Origin: Rostratula benghalensis
Lineage: Eukaryota > Chordata > Aves > Charadriiformes > Rostratulidae
DNA: 64,000 nt
NCBI GenBank assembly: GCA_013399305.1
Contig: VXAI01000019.1
Span: forward strand, 1,827,034 to 1,891,033
Direction of reading: 5' to 3'
Every line of letters begins with the position of its first letter. Position 1 is the first letter of the stretch. Of this stretch, positions 34,439 to 48,000 are shown one piece after another. A program made the translations under genes and the position numbers. Below the pieces are notes generated by a model, which saw only the letters and a list, made by a program, of their open reading frames with translations, ran no database searches and was not told where the DNA came from.

Positions 34439-37320
34439 AGTCTGAGTCGATCAAGCTAATTGCATTCTTCTTACTTTCACTTACCCAGCTAATTTTAGTC
34501 CCCTTATTCTCTTTACTTGCTGTCCAGAACTGTCTCTCCATAGCTACATGGTGCTAAGCCACTGATGAAGCCAGTGGATGATCTGCACAGCATTGAAAAG
34601 ACCAATTAGTGAAGTGCTGAGCTTTCAAGGAAGGCACTCCAGAATTCTACATTTATTGCTTATTAAATCTTTGTATTTTTCACAGAAAGTGGCACTAATA
34701 AGCCAAATCATAGTACCGCCAGTAAAAACACACACAGATGTTTGCCTTCCTCAATTAATGCAAACGTTTTCATCGTACATGTACATGACATTTAATACTG
34801 CTCTTTGTTCCCCGTGTTTAGCAAGATTCAGATTTTGACCATTATCCTTGGAAGAACACGATCCAATTACAAAATTACATCAAGAATTTGTCAGTAGACA
34901 TTGTTTAAATACTACTAGCATAAAAAAGATCTTTGCTTACGTGGGGAGGAAAAAGCAAGACTCAAAAATCGACTAGGTTTAATCTTTAATGACACTGGAA
35001 TAACAAACACCCGATGGTTAGCTTTTCCAATTCTTGTTATTCTTTTCTAATTCTTGCTATGACACTGATTAGCCCGAAGATTATTTTATCAAGACACATT
35101 GTTGTGGTAAACCTTCGATCCATTTCAATCTCACAAAAACAGAAACAAAATTTTGTGTTTGAGTAAATAGGAAGCGCCTGATCAGGGGGAAGATGATAGC
35201 AGCCCATAATAATCAGGTCTGCTCACAGCCAATGAAACAATATCCACTTCCACTACTCCATAACTTGGACTGATGTGATCAACAATTAAAACTGGAGTTT
35301 GCTTTTTCATATGTCATGACATGGTGTATGCAAGATGAAACCCTGTTTTATTCTTCTTGTTATATTTTATACTTTGAGTACATAAATATTCTAGAGTATT
35401 AAGAATTATAAAAAAATAACATTACTTGCCATTTACTTTTTGTCTGTGTAACATTTGTAATCAGAAACAGATTGGCATGTTTTTGTTTTACTCTGAGATG
35501 TTTCACAATATCTGGTTTGCCTCACAAACTAAAAATACCTCAATAATATTTCTATAGACTGAGCATAAAGAATAAAATAAGATTGATAAATCCTAAAAGT
35601 CTTGTAATTTTTCTTTAAAAATAAGGGAAAAAAATATATGAACAGGGTCAACCATTCATACAGCAAAGAAAGACAGTATTTGCAACACCCACCAGCACTG
35701 TAATTTCAACAAGTTTGACAGCAATCTAGCAACCATCTTGCAGAAAATGCACACAAAACAAGTTTGTTTACTCTAACACCTATCCTAATATTTCAGGAAT
35801 ACACAACTATGGTTTTTATCTACAAAAATGTTAAGTTAGAAAGACAAACAAACCTAGACAGATGTCAATATGTAGCAATATTTCCAGCATGGTACTGTAG
35901 TATTTGGTTCTTTTTATTCCAGCAACAGCAAGGGTAAACAGGGTAAGCAGCAAATAAAGTATATTCACAACCAAAACATTATTAGGTTCATGTCTTAGAA
36001 AAAGCTCAAAACAACGCAAAATCAGTTCCCACAGCAGAAAGCTTGTATTATATATACTACCAAGCTTTTCATATGTATTTGTTAATAGGAAACCTTGAAG
36101 GTAATGAGCAAAAATGAAGAAATCCTCAAAACTTCTAAGTGAAGGTGGAACAGCAGACCAGAAGGAGATAGTTGGCCGGTGAGTGGTAAGAAATGGTGAA
36201 AGTGTCTGAATTCTGGTACTGAGAACAGATGGAGCCTGCAGCCATCCACAAAATACAGAACAGCATCCTACTCAAAGATGCTAAACAAAAGCTTCCAACT
36301 ATCATGGGCCATTGGCCAGTGAAAATAAATTAAGGTCAAAAAGTTAATGAGCTTTTAATATTTGGGAAGAAAAAGATTGTCTGGCACCAAACTGAAGGAA
36401 TTACAAAATCTGGGAAACAAAAGGTGTCTGTTTGTATTCCCTTTGAATGTAGCATCTAGTACCTTATTTTACCATTGTAAATTACTACTTTCTTCCTAAA
36501 GCAAACACTGAAATATTAATACATAAGAAAACAGTAGCAGAGCATTTGTAGAAGTGAAGAGGAAAGAGAAAGAAAAATATCCCCAAGTAAATCAGACAGG
36601 CCTATTAAAGAAAAAAAGAAAAAAAGCATGCTAACAATCCAATCAAAACCTATTGTCCTCTTTGCAAGATCTTTTTTTTTTAAGATGCTGACAGAAACAT
36701 GTCTCACAATAGGAGTCTTTGGTTCAAATTAATTAATTTTATACATTAGGAAGATAAGCCAAACTGTCCACTTTGATGGGTTTTGATACCTACTGAATCA
36801 AGAAAGTTCCCCTATTATATTCAAATATTTTCTTGTAAATTAGAAATGTACTTCAATGCTTCCAACAGTAAAGAAATATTTGCTTCATCTTTTTCCTGCA
36901 GAAATAACACATTTTTTGTAGGAAAGAGAACTTTGCTGTCATCATGGAAGATCTTATTTAGGTAGTTATTATGTGACCTTCCTGTCACATTGGAAATAAA
37001 ATTACATTTTCAGAGAAATATGGTAATCATTATAAAGCCATTTCCAGCAATGCTAATATGAATAATGTCAAAGGTACTAACAATCCAAATTAATACATTA
37101 AAAAAATAAATAAATGCCAGAATTTAGTTACTGTATTGGTATCACCATAGAGCTATGGCCCTGTGATTTGTATAATTACAAAAAAATAGCAATTTGTGAA
37201 AATATTACTTAATAGAAGTCTTACAAGTAGAGAAGCTATATCCTTTTATTTAAAGGCTATTTGCTTGATGCAAGCATGAATGAGGTACCAGCAAAGACTG
37301 ATTTCCAGTTACAGCTCCAA

Positions 37321-37348
37321 AAAATAATGATTTTAAAGTCATTATTTT
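37321..37348. repeat. 28-bp near-perfect palindrome
   Basis: AAAATAATGA (37321-37330) and TCATTATTTT (37339-37348) are exact reverse complements. The 8-base centre TTTTAAAG pairs at three of its four positions, so 13 of 14 pairs match overall. Confidence 0.85.
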
Positions 37349-39500
37349 GACTTATCTGGAAGAACACATGGGTTCTCGAAGCATTAAGAGAAAAATTTGT
37401 CTTATTGAGGAAAGGCAGCATGTATCCATTGACAGAAGACGGCTTAAGGCTTGAAGGAGGACTTTGAGTAGAGAAGCCTGTGAGACAAGACCTGTTCCTC
37501 TAAGCTATCAGCTCTTGGGGTTGTTCTTCACTTCAGTTCCTAGCCCAAAACTAGCCAAAGACTCTGTTTGTACCCATGCCAGAGAAGCGAAAAAGACTTA
37601 TTTGAATCTCTCCCTCCCTTTGTTTGTCAAAGGTAGTGCAACAATTTACCAAGGTTTCAGGCCAAAAGACGAGCACATGGGATACACAGAAGAGCACTAT
37701 TCACCCAAGCTATTCAGCTACCGCATTTACAGACATTTGCTAAGCATAATATTCATAATTATTACCATCATAAATTCAGCTATCTACAAACACAAATGCT
37801 GTCTTTTAAGGCTAAGCTCATTAATACAATGAATTGCTGTCTGAAAGGTCTTTAATTGCTTGACTGCTGCCAATGGTTACAAGAGAGTACTTGACTGGTC
37901 TTTCACCCCTCACAACTAATGTTGTCATCTTGCAATTCAGAATCCTTACATAGATCTTATATTATTGCTACTGGAGACAGTAGTATTTTAAAACACCATC
38001 TTTTTTGCAGGGATTTCAAGGCAAGCTTTTACGTCTTTCTCAGTTTACATCATCTAGACAGTTGAATTTAGAGCTTTTCCCTCCTACAAATATTTAAGCA
38101 AGTTTTGCCTTTCTCTTTCCTACCATTCATTCCTCATATATTCAAAGATAAATATACAAATCCTTTCAGTAAACTAGCAAGCAATTCATTAGGCAACTTT
38201 TTATTACTACAAATTTTCAAATGGTTTACTTCATGTACATGGCTTACTATTCGCTTCCTGAAAATACTCTGGACATTTAGAACAGAATATTCCACTTGTC
38301 TATTTGATACTTTTTAATTTATATATCTTGAATTAACTCTCTTTTGCTTTGGTAAAACTTTGAGTTCTCAAAAAGCCTAAAGCTCATCAATGGTGCTGCT
38401 AGTTCTCTTAAAGTTATATTTTAGACAACGAATCATCTCCATCCCATAAACAATGTCAAAAAAAACCCTAACAAAACCCAAAGTAAAAGCTAAGTGTAAC
38501 ATAACACATTTACTTTGATCAAAAATAATCAATAAATCTTTAAATTTTGTGGTGATTCACCCAACCAATGTCTTATGGATCCTCACATTCCTCTGAACAG
38601 CATATTTGATATATGGGACAATTCCGATGCTTCTTACAGGCACTTCTATATTTCAAGGGGTTTCTCTATTTAAGATGAAACAATGCATCAAGTTCAGGTC
38701 AACCAACAGCAAGATTGGGGAATTCTGGTGTTAATTCAGGGGCATCTGAAAGTGAAGAACTCCCTGCATTTCCTTTCTGCATTCACAACCATCATAGCAT
38801 CACAAGGTAGAAGCTGCAGTAAACGCACAGGCTGTTACCCAAAACTGCAGACAAGACATCTCAGACTTCCTTTGACTGCCTGTTGGAAGCTAAACATTCC
38901 CATAATAATGACAAAAGTTACAATGGTAACAGTAGCTATGAATACATAATCTTTCAGCAGTTTCCTAAAAATATTGCCTAACTCTCAGTAGGGATTTGAA
39001 TGTCTGCCTTTACCCCAAGCAAATATCCTGACCAGCGAGCTGTTAGAAATGGGAATGAAACCATCATCACTACCTTCTCCAAGTTTGTCTTTTAAAGGGC
39101 ATTAAGAGCATTCAAACATTCTAGATAATCAGGCCTGAAAAAGTAAAGAACCAAATATTTCCAAAATTGGGAAAAAATTCCTTTTCTTTCCATTTGGTGC
39201 TTCAGCCTAAATTTAAATATGGTTTTTCAATAAGTGATTTGGCAGAATCATCATTTGGTGTTAGTTTAGGCTGATTTAAATGGAATTACTATACAGCAGA
39301 CAAGAACAAGCCCACTTATTCCACCTTACCAATCTTAGATTTCAGAATCTGAACTACATCTGATAACAACCATGAAACGTCAAGAGCAGAGCATGGTAAA
39401 GGGGCAGGATGCAGCAGAGAAGTATACAAAGTGAAGAATGTTTGAGTACATTTCAATATCCACACAATCTAATCCCCAGAAACAAAAAAAAGGGAAAAAA

Positions 39501-39503
<3 letters not shown>

Positions 39504-39532
<29 letters not shown>
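39504..39532 (+). repeat. (GA)n microsatellite, about 14 units
   Basis: Uninterrupted GA dinucleotide run preceded by an A-rich segment. Long enough to be polymorphic. Confidence 0.95.
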
Positions 39533-39538
<6 letters not shown>

Positions 39539-41007
39539 AGAAAGATTTCATAAAGAATATTAAAAACAAACAATCAAAACATCCCTAAAGAAACCTAAAA
39601 ATAGGAGAGTGGAAAGTTACATCGAGGTACTGTGAGGAAAGGTTGAACTTTATTGGCAGAATCATGGCTTATACAAGGTCAAGCAAGGACCACTATCTTC
39701 TAAATAACAGGCTTTGTCTTACTCTTGTAAGCAATGCCATAAACTGATATTTTAGAAGCCGATCTATTATGTAGCATAAGCTTGTTTTTATTTACTTACT
39801 CCCCAGATCAGGTCAGAAAGCAGAATTAGAACAGTCAGCTTAGTCTTTATGGGAAAAAACTTAATCCTTTCCTTTCATTTGAACATTATCCAAACATAAT
39901 TCAATTATTTTTCTGAGGAATATTAAATTCTTTCTACATTAAATAGTTATGCTAATGAAACTACTCAGTCCTCCAACTGCAAGTAAACTGACGTTAGAAT
40001 AAATCATAAGTTTTATACATTTCAAAAATAACTAAAAGGGAAGGGAATCAAATAAAGACTGTAACTGCTCTGGGGGCAGAAAAATGAACTGAATGAAACA
40101 TTTGCTTTTTAATAAAGCCAAAGATGAGGTTTGGGGTTTTACTTTTAAGCAATAGGCATTGCAAAATGTTATACCACGTAGAGACTCCAATAAATAAGGC
40201 AGACGGTGCACCAGCCCCTAAATTGGCATACTTTGTTGGTGGCAAAGACAACAGTAAACTGTTTTATCACTGAGAGCAGCCAGCACTACATTTAGTTGTG
40301 ACGTGCTTTCATGCACTTATGCTTTTTCATATTCAGACACTACATAGCTGTCCCTTGAAGTAGACTATTCAATTCATCATCCAGCTTTGCATCCACAGTT
40401 TTAAAGATACTTCAGGCAAAGGATGTTCTCTCAGTTGATCTATTTGTTGTTGCAGCACCAGTACATTTTCTATGCATAATCCATTACTTAGTGCCAAGAG
40501 AATAATACAAATAACAATAATAATAATAATTTTAAAAAAGATTTTACAATATTCTCCAAGATCCTCATAAAGCTACCTAGCTGTATCACAAGCCGCTTCC
40601 ACACACCTTAAAGACAACCCAAATTTGTCAAAGTCTTAATACTGTCGCAGTTGAACTGACTTATTCCAAAAAGTGAGCAAGAAGAATGTTTTCTCTAACA
40701 TTACTAAGCAAGATGCAGAGTTGCTGCAGAGTTCACAACTATTTTGTGCAAACAGGTAGGTTAGCCAATATTTTGAGCACAGTTATTACCTTTCGTTTGA
40801 TGTCCAGGCTTCATAATTGCATGAGACCATTTTAAGTCATCCAACAAGAAATCTGCATATACAACTCTCAAGACTTTCATTACAGAAACCAAAGAAAAAG
40901 AAATTAATACAAATTTGCAGACTGTCTCCAAATTCTAGCTTACATTAAAAAGAATGCATGCATGCACGTGTATGAAAACACACACAGACAAACCTTCAAG
41001 CCATCTG

Positions 41008-41100
41008 GTCCAGTGGGAGGTACCCCTGCTCAGGGCAGGTGGGTTGGAACTAAACAGTCTTTAAGCTCCTTTCCAATTCTAACCATTCTGTGAAATCATA
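41008..41100 (+). mobile_element. CR1 LINE, extreme 3' end, plus orientation
   Basis: GGTCCAGTGGGAGGTACCCC, CTCAGGGCAGGTGGGTTGGA and AACTAAACAGTCTTTAAGCT lead to TTCCAATTCTAACCATTCTG and TGAAATCATA, the 3' UTR and terminal octamer region of an avian CR1 subfamily different from the one at 1409. Confidence 0.9.
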
Positions 41101-44100
41101 GATCCAAAAAAACTGCTTGTTGGGCCCTCAAAGTTATCAGTTAGTTCATGTAGTTATATAACAGTCATGATAAAATTGGTCCTGCAATAATATCATCTAC
41201 TATGCAATTGCTCAAAGACAAAAGCAAGTACTCAAGACTTTTCCAGGCTTTAGTGAGAAAGCATAGCAAATGCTCAAAAGGAAAATTTGTACTTGCGCAA
41301 TGAAATAATTTCTCTTGACTCTTAAGCCACACATCTGGTCAAAGCTGCTTTAGCAAAAGATTCAAGTTTTCAGAAATGTAGTGACAGAGTGACCAAGTCT
41401 GGCTTCAATTATTTATTAAGTGAATAAGACATGACAGACATTTGGCTTTACTATCCAGAGGAATTGCAATGTTTAAGACTAGTGCCAATAAATTATTTAC
41501 GGATTACATTTTTTGAAATGTTAACTTTTACATTTCAAGCTACAAAGAGAAGCACCTATGCAGACAATTCATGTATTGAGTTAAAGTGGAAACACAGGGT
41601 GAGATTACAATCTGTGTGTTTATGCCAGTGAAACTGGCTGCTGGAGAATGAACCTGTACGACACACAAGAAATAATATTTTAGCACTGTTTTACCTACCC
41701 TAACATTAGCATCTGTGACATACTTCCACTATCAACACCAAAAAAATATTTATGATTCTGACTGATGCAAGCGTAGGCAGTTTTGCAGTATGGCAGCTCA
41801 TCTCTGGATTAGGTTAACCAAGATGCTCCAACTTAGATGCTAGTTGCCACAGCTGACTTCATAACAGAAACAAAATTAAAGAGGCCCAAAATAGTCAGAA
41901 AATAGTTACCTTAGTCCAGAAGTCAAAGTCCAAAACACTAAAGAATTTAACCGTAGTTAAATTCTAACAAATGACCCAGGGTCTGACTACATGCAGGAAT
42001 GACAGGTTTAGAGAAGCAGCTTTTTGATGCCACACATCTCCGTTTCCCCTTTTTAGAAAAAGGAACTGCAAGAAATTACACATACCACAGTTATTTAGAC
42101 ATTTATCTGACTATTTAAAAATAAAGGAGAACGATGGAATTAAGTGACTTCGTAGGAAGATTTCATATGTCTCCAAATATTTTATTTGTGAAGTTCCAAT
42201 ACAATGGTTAAGGTGAAGTGTGAGCCAATAGTCCCTTTACCTATGAGTTCTGCTGATAATCCAATAGCTACAGTTACAAATTTATGCCAGTTTGTCAGTC
42301 TCACAAAAGTAGAACATACATGACCTGACACAGTAGCAGCCTTCCAGTAAACAAGAGGGGAGGTGGACTTCACTATTGATTTTTTGCACTCATCTGTATG
42401 AGTGTAAGAATTCGTACTTGCTGCCTCATTTTGCCACTGATGCGTGTTTACTCTAATTTAGGAAGAAAAATTAAAATATGCAACATGAAAACAGAATATT
42501 TACCAATATTACAGCAGTCAGCATTAAGAGTCATTTAAAAATCAAACAAACTGATCTTGCATGGAAAAAAATATTTCTTAATGTTTTTTTAGATAATTCC
42601 TGTTTAGTCTTTACTGTCAGCTCTCAATTTCAATCAGTCAGCTAAAACTACCCCATTTCTTGAACCTATATAAGGAAATATCTTTTCTCTGTCTTCAGCA
42701 TATTGGTCACATTTCCTTGTTCTCACAGGAAAACACAAGATAGCAGAGTGACATGTCTTTTTTTTTTAATTATTATTTTATTATGTCATTAATGGCAATT
42801 TTTTTCTTATGTTACTTGCCATGGAGTTAATCACATGTGAGTAATCTACATGAATCCCATGAAAGGTCTAGTTTGGTCTTTTTCATTAAACTTTGCAAGT
42901 TTCAACTCATGTTATTCAAAGGGCTTTAATCTTTTATTTCTACTAATAAAAGTCAGATATAAATATCATTACATTCCTCAAAGAGTTCAAGCTTACATTT
43001 TTACTTCCAAAAATTGTTCAAATACAATTACAAAACATTCAAGAAAATCTCATGATTTTGATGAACAACTCACCTTCCTGTGTTTAGAGGGTCCCAAGCC
43101 CAAAGATGGAGAAATCCTATACACCTGATACCACAAGGAATTAATTTTCCAGTGGGGGATAATGTGTTCTTCCATGAGCTATCCAACAGTGTTGAACAGT
43201 GCATGAAATTGAAAATGAGCAAGAACTTACTAATCAAAAACAGTGATAAACCTTGCTCTCTAGTAGGACAATTCACAAAGATGCACTCTGGAACCCTCTG
43301 GCTTAAATATAACAACCCTATAATCAAGTTTTTTCAGAGTTACCTTATAATCAGGTGTTCTTCCTCCTGTCAGCACTTTAGCACTTAAAAATCGCCATCA
43401 ACTACATTAGTTTCATTGACAACTCCCAATAAAGAGTTTCACCTACATCTGAAGCTTTGGCTCTGCACATCTGCCTTACAAGGTCTAAACAAAAACTACA
43501 AGGTAGAACTTATTCAGACTCAGTACTTATGAAATTCAGAATTCTAAATTGAGTATTTTTTCTTTACACAAATCACTAGGTTTTATTACGGTTGTATCAG
43601 TATTCAAGCAATAGCAGTCTATTAGTAATTACCATTTTTCATAATATATCTTTAAAATACAGCTCACAGTAATAGGAGGAACAGCAACAAATCACAGTCA
43701 CAGAAAATTAGTAAGATCTTGCTTTTTAAGGAAATTGGTCTGCCAGCAGAACTCTGCATTAGAAATATCAAGAGATGGACAGAATCACAAGATCGAGTGA
43801 ATTTACTTTCAGAAGTAAGATGGTAGGATTCCTTCTGAATTTTCACATCTGACTCTCACTGCAAAATAAGTGACATGCAAAGCACTGAAGAACATCAACT
43901 GCCAACTCTTACCATAGCCCTGACAACAGCATGCATAATGCAGTAGTGGGAGGGAATCATAAATCTTTCTTTTTCACATTTTCTCACAAGTCTTTTCCAC
44001 AACCACCATTCTCCTTTTCTGTCAAAACTTGTAATGGTCAGAGGCACTGCACATGGCCCATCTTCAGCCAATCTGTTACTACTTATAGCTTGTCTGAAAA

Positions 44101-44971
44101 CATGTAGAGCACACAGAACCCAGCATCAAGGGAAGCTCTTAGGCCAGTAGAGAAGCATCTTGAAGCATTTCAGGTAGAGACATTTCAAGCCTGAAGATTC
44201 AGTCAGACCTCTTGCACTCCAGACCACACACAAGTACGTGCCCCCTACCCAGTACACTGCCTCATTTCCCAAATGACAGAAAATGACAGCAAATAAGCAG
44301 GGAAATTCTTGCAACAAAAAGGCCGTCTCCCTCTCAAAGAAAAAAAAAAAAACACCAAAAATAAACAAAAAAACAAACTAACCCAAAAGGAAAAGCTACA
44401 CCATATACTTTACATATTCATTGTGCTTTATTGCACAACACATATTAGCTCTCCAGGTTGTACTTAGAAGTTTTTACCAGCACCAGCAATATTCAGTGCA
44501 TTCAAACTAAAATGGAGAGGGGGAGGAAAAAAATAAGTGCATGAGCCGTTACTTCTCCAATACCCAGCACAACCAGCAGAGACTGTTAAAAAAACCGTCT
44601 CAGGTGGGTACACAAGATTTGCCTTCAGTTCAGTATTTTTCTCTGCAGAACTAGCATCCAAGAAATTATCAAAAGCAAGGTTAAAATCGAAATATACTGT
44701 CATACACCATCAGTTATAAAACCCCAGAGGGGAACCTTGTAAAATTTGGGAACAAGACTAGGAACAAGCTTTTCACATGACTGTACAGACAACTTCTCTG
44801 AGTATTAATGCTCATTCACAGCTATTTGACAAAAACACAGAGTCATGAGAGCAGTGTCGAAATCACATTTCCCACTGGGCACCAAGTTGTAGTCACACTT
44901 TCTCATCCTGTTGTCCCCAAAAGAACAAAGATTCTCTATAGGAGTTAGGGGGTGGTATCCCTTCCTTCACA
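41101..44971. other. Noncoding AT-rich stretch
   Basis: Short open frames only; at 43070-43388 frames on both strands overlap without any recognised domain. A direct repeat AAATGACAG occurs twice near 44271-44289. Nothing else recognised. Confidence 0.6.
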
Positions 44972-45056
44972 CTCTCATGGCGTACCACGAAGCTCAGTTG
45001 TTAGGGTACTCTCCCAGGACATGAAGATACAGTTTTCAAATCCCTTCTAGCAGAGC
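44972..45056 (+). repeat. Ancient tRNA-like (SINE-type) repeat relic
   Basis: AAGCTCAGTTGTTAGGGTAC resembles a tRNA D-arm and A box. CTCTCCCAGGACATGAAGAT resembles an anticodon arm, and CAGTTTTCAAATCCCTTCT contains a degenerate B box (TTTTCAAATCC at 45033-45043). The order and spacing are those of a tRNA head, but the stems are too broken for a working gene. The text closely resembles a dispersed tRNA-like repeat of amniotes of the form TAGCTCAGTGGTTAGGGCAC followed by a TTCAAATCCC block, as I remember it; I cannot name the family. Confidence 0.55.
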
Positions 45057-48000
45057 AAGAAGTCATCTTCTCCCTAAAAAATAATTATGCTTCAACCATT
45101 TAACTGATAGGCTAAGCATGAGCAATATATACACCCAAGCTTTTCCTCTTCAAAACAGAGAATTAGGTATCTACAATACAGATTTTGAAGCCCCAGTGTT
45201 CAAAGAACCCCTAGCTTGCTAACCTAAAATTTAGCACTCTGCTATTAATTATTTCTGTGTAGTCCCTATACTGTCCATGCTAGCATGAAGGCAACCTCTG
45301 TTCAGCTCTTTCTCTCATGCTAATGGTGATGAAAAAGTCATCCATTCCTAAATAGTCTATCTGGCACTGACTAATGACAGACCATTTAAGCTCGCAGCTA
45401 ACAGTCCTTCCAATGGATTCCCTTTAAACCTCCAACTCAGGACCTGACAGAAAGAAAAGGAAAGCAAGGTTGCAATGAAAGGATCGTACTTCCCTGCTGC
45501 ATGAAATGGGAAGTGAAGCTAGAGGAAAGCATAATTCAAAGTAGTTGAGACACTTATGACTCCTAGAAAAATATAAAAAACCATCCCCTTATCACAAGTT
45601 ACTTAATCTCCCAGGAAAAAATGGATAGAGATGCAGCAGCAGGCTCAAACCAGGTTATGAGAGGGCAAGTGGGAAAGAATTGAAGAGGGAACATGACTCT
45701 GCATTGTGCAGGGCAGTACGACCAAGTCAGGAAGCTCACAGGTGAATTAAATGGATAAAAGTGTGCTCGAATGAAGTCCTCCTTCACAGTTTTGCTTTTT
45801 TCTTTCATTACGGTCAGAATCAAAAATTAGCTGTTCTTTTGCTTGACATGAAAAAGAAGTAATGAACACATGTATGAGTTTGTGAAATTTGACAGTAAGC
45901 AGTTTTCTAGCTTTGTACACACACTGAAATCATTTTAAGCTGGTTTATCTGCACATTTGCTGGCTCACAGAATTTGCACTTGCAAAACCAGCTATTGCTC
46001 CTATCTTGTAATGGGATCTGTGCAGTGGGCTCTCCTGCAAAGCATCTTATTAAAACTTAATTTCTGCGTAAGCAGATCTTTTTGCCTGAATAGTCTTCAT
46101 GTTCACAAGCTGTGCAAAGGAAAAAGCATCTGTAAATATGGGATGCTGAAAACTGCTCTGGAAAATTCAGAAGAGGCTGTAAACTGTCCAAGCCAATTAT
46201 CACTTGTTTACTTCTTCACAAAACAGCACAGGGTGTTGAACTCAGCACAAGCAGGGGAAGAGCAAACAGACAGAAGATCTGCCGTTTCCCAATGATACCA
46301 ATGGTCTCTGATTTAGCCCCACAGTTTTTAACAAGAACATCTGCTTCACAGCAATTAAATTCAGTATAGAGACATGGATTCTAGAAACCCTAATGTGTAA
46401 CAGTATGCTTACTTCAAGCCAAGAATAGGTAAATATTTTTGGCTCTTTGTATGCAATGCAAATGTCCTACGTGAATGTGAAAAGAAAACAGAGAAATGCT
46501 AAAATATCAAAGATAAATTTGAGAATTGCATGCAATCTCTTCTTTTGTTTTTTCAGTCACTTTAAACCCAGTAGTTCTGTTTATGGTTTCCAAGGAAAAA
46601 TAAATGCCATATGTGATAATACTAGCTAAGATTAAGCAGGATTAGTGAGAGAAAACAGCAGGGCACTAACAAGGGTAAAAAGGGATGGAGTCATAACCTT
46701 ACAGGGCCTGAGAAATAATGCTCATAAGGTGGAATGAATTAAAAATATCTGAGAATGTACTTAGAGAACCAAGAAGGAAAAAAGCGCAGAGATAGCTGCA
46801 GCTGAACAGAACAGCATATTTAAGTTTAAAAAGTTGCTGTTCCTATCACTGGACCCAGCAGCCTAACGCCATCCTAATTCATGCACTAATTTAGCTTTGA
46901 TTATATCAAATTCATCTCTTAGTTTAATCAGACCTCTTTATTCATCTTAGCATCTACATAGTTCCAAGTGTAGACAAAGAAATAGATGTTATGAAAGGAA
47001 GTCAACTACAAAATATTCCCATTCTGCATACACCAGCACAGGTCAAACTTTTCAGAGACCTATTAGACAAATAAACAAAATTCAGACAGAAAATCTCCTT
47101 ATTGAGAAAACTGAGCTACAGGAAAGGAGGAGAAAAGTGTTAACTATTTTTTAAATACTTTTGGCTTTATCTAAGATTACATTTTTATTAGACTGTCAGC
47201 CATCAGATTTATAGAATGCTGCTAGAAAAAATAAATTGTGGGTGTCACATGACAAAACAAAAGGAGATACATCTCTTCAAAAAATTGAGATTTCTAGCAA
47301 AAAAATATTAACAGCAGAACCTGTCATATATGTAAATGTGAATAGGAGTTTAGATCTTAACCGAAATCGAGATAAATTTGTCTTTTCAAAGAACTAGACC
47401 TCTACAGCCAGGCAGCATCCCTACTCTCTTCCCAGGACACCTGCCTCTGGTTCTGCTGCCTGTGCATTTCATTCTTGCACATTTGTTTAACCAGCCGGTT
47501 TCAACTCAACCATGCCAGTCTCTTGCCTTCCTGAGTTCTAAATTGTTCACACCAATATTCATTATCTAACATAGATATGACTGCCAAACTTGTCGTATCC
47601 TTCATAAATTTCAGATGACAATGGAGTAGATCAAAAAAGTTTTACTAGATTACAGACCGCAACTGACATTTATTGACTTAAACATTTTTCATGAGACTTT
47701 AATAAGTGCAGGGTTTCCACTAGTTAATGGTCTTGTGGGAAACATTCTCAACTAACCAAAGATGCTTAGGAAACCTGAGGAACATTAGTCATAGGTTGTC
47801 ATCTTGGAAACTGTAGATGTCCCTTAATGAAGTATTGCTTAGGAAAATATTTTGAAGATGGCTATAATAATGTAAGCACAGATATTAAAAGAGGCAGGGA
47901 TATCATGGATTGATACAAACACCAGAGAGAGAAAACAGAAAATGCACTAAAATAAATAATCAGATCTTAAAAGCTATGTAGCTACAAGGCATCATTTGCA

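Larger units (their letters stand above)
34439..41007. other. Noncoding AT-rich stretch
   Basis: No gene recognised. Contains a palindrome (37321-37348), a GA microsatellite (39504-39532) and an AAT-rich run near 40511-40530. An unassigned 122-codon frame lies at 37464-37832. Confidence 0.6.

Noticed and set aside
37464..37832. 122-codon plus-strand frame
   Set aside because: No domain recognised; the second half is low-complexity hydrophobic sequence typical of AT-rich DNA.
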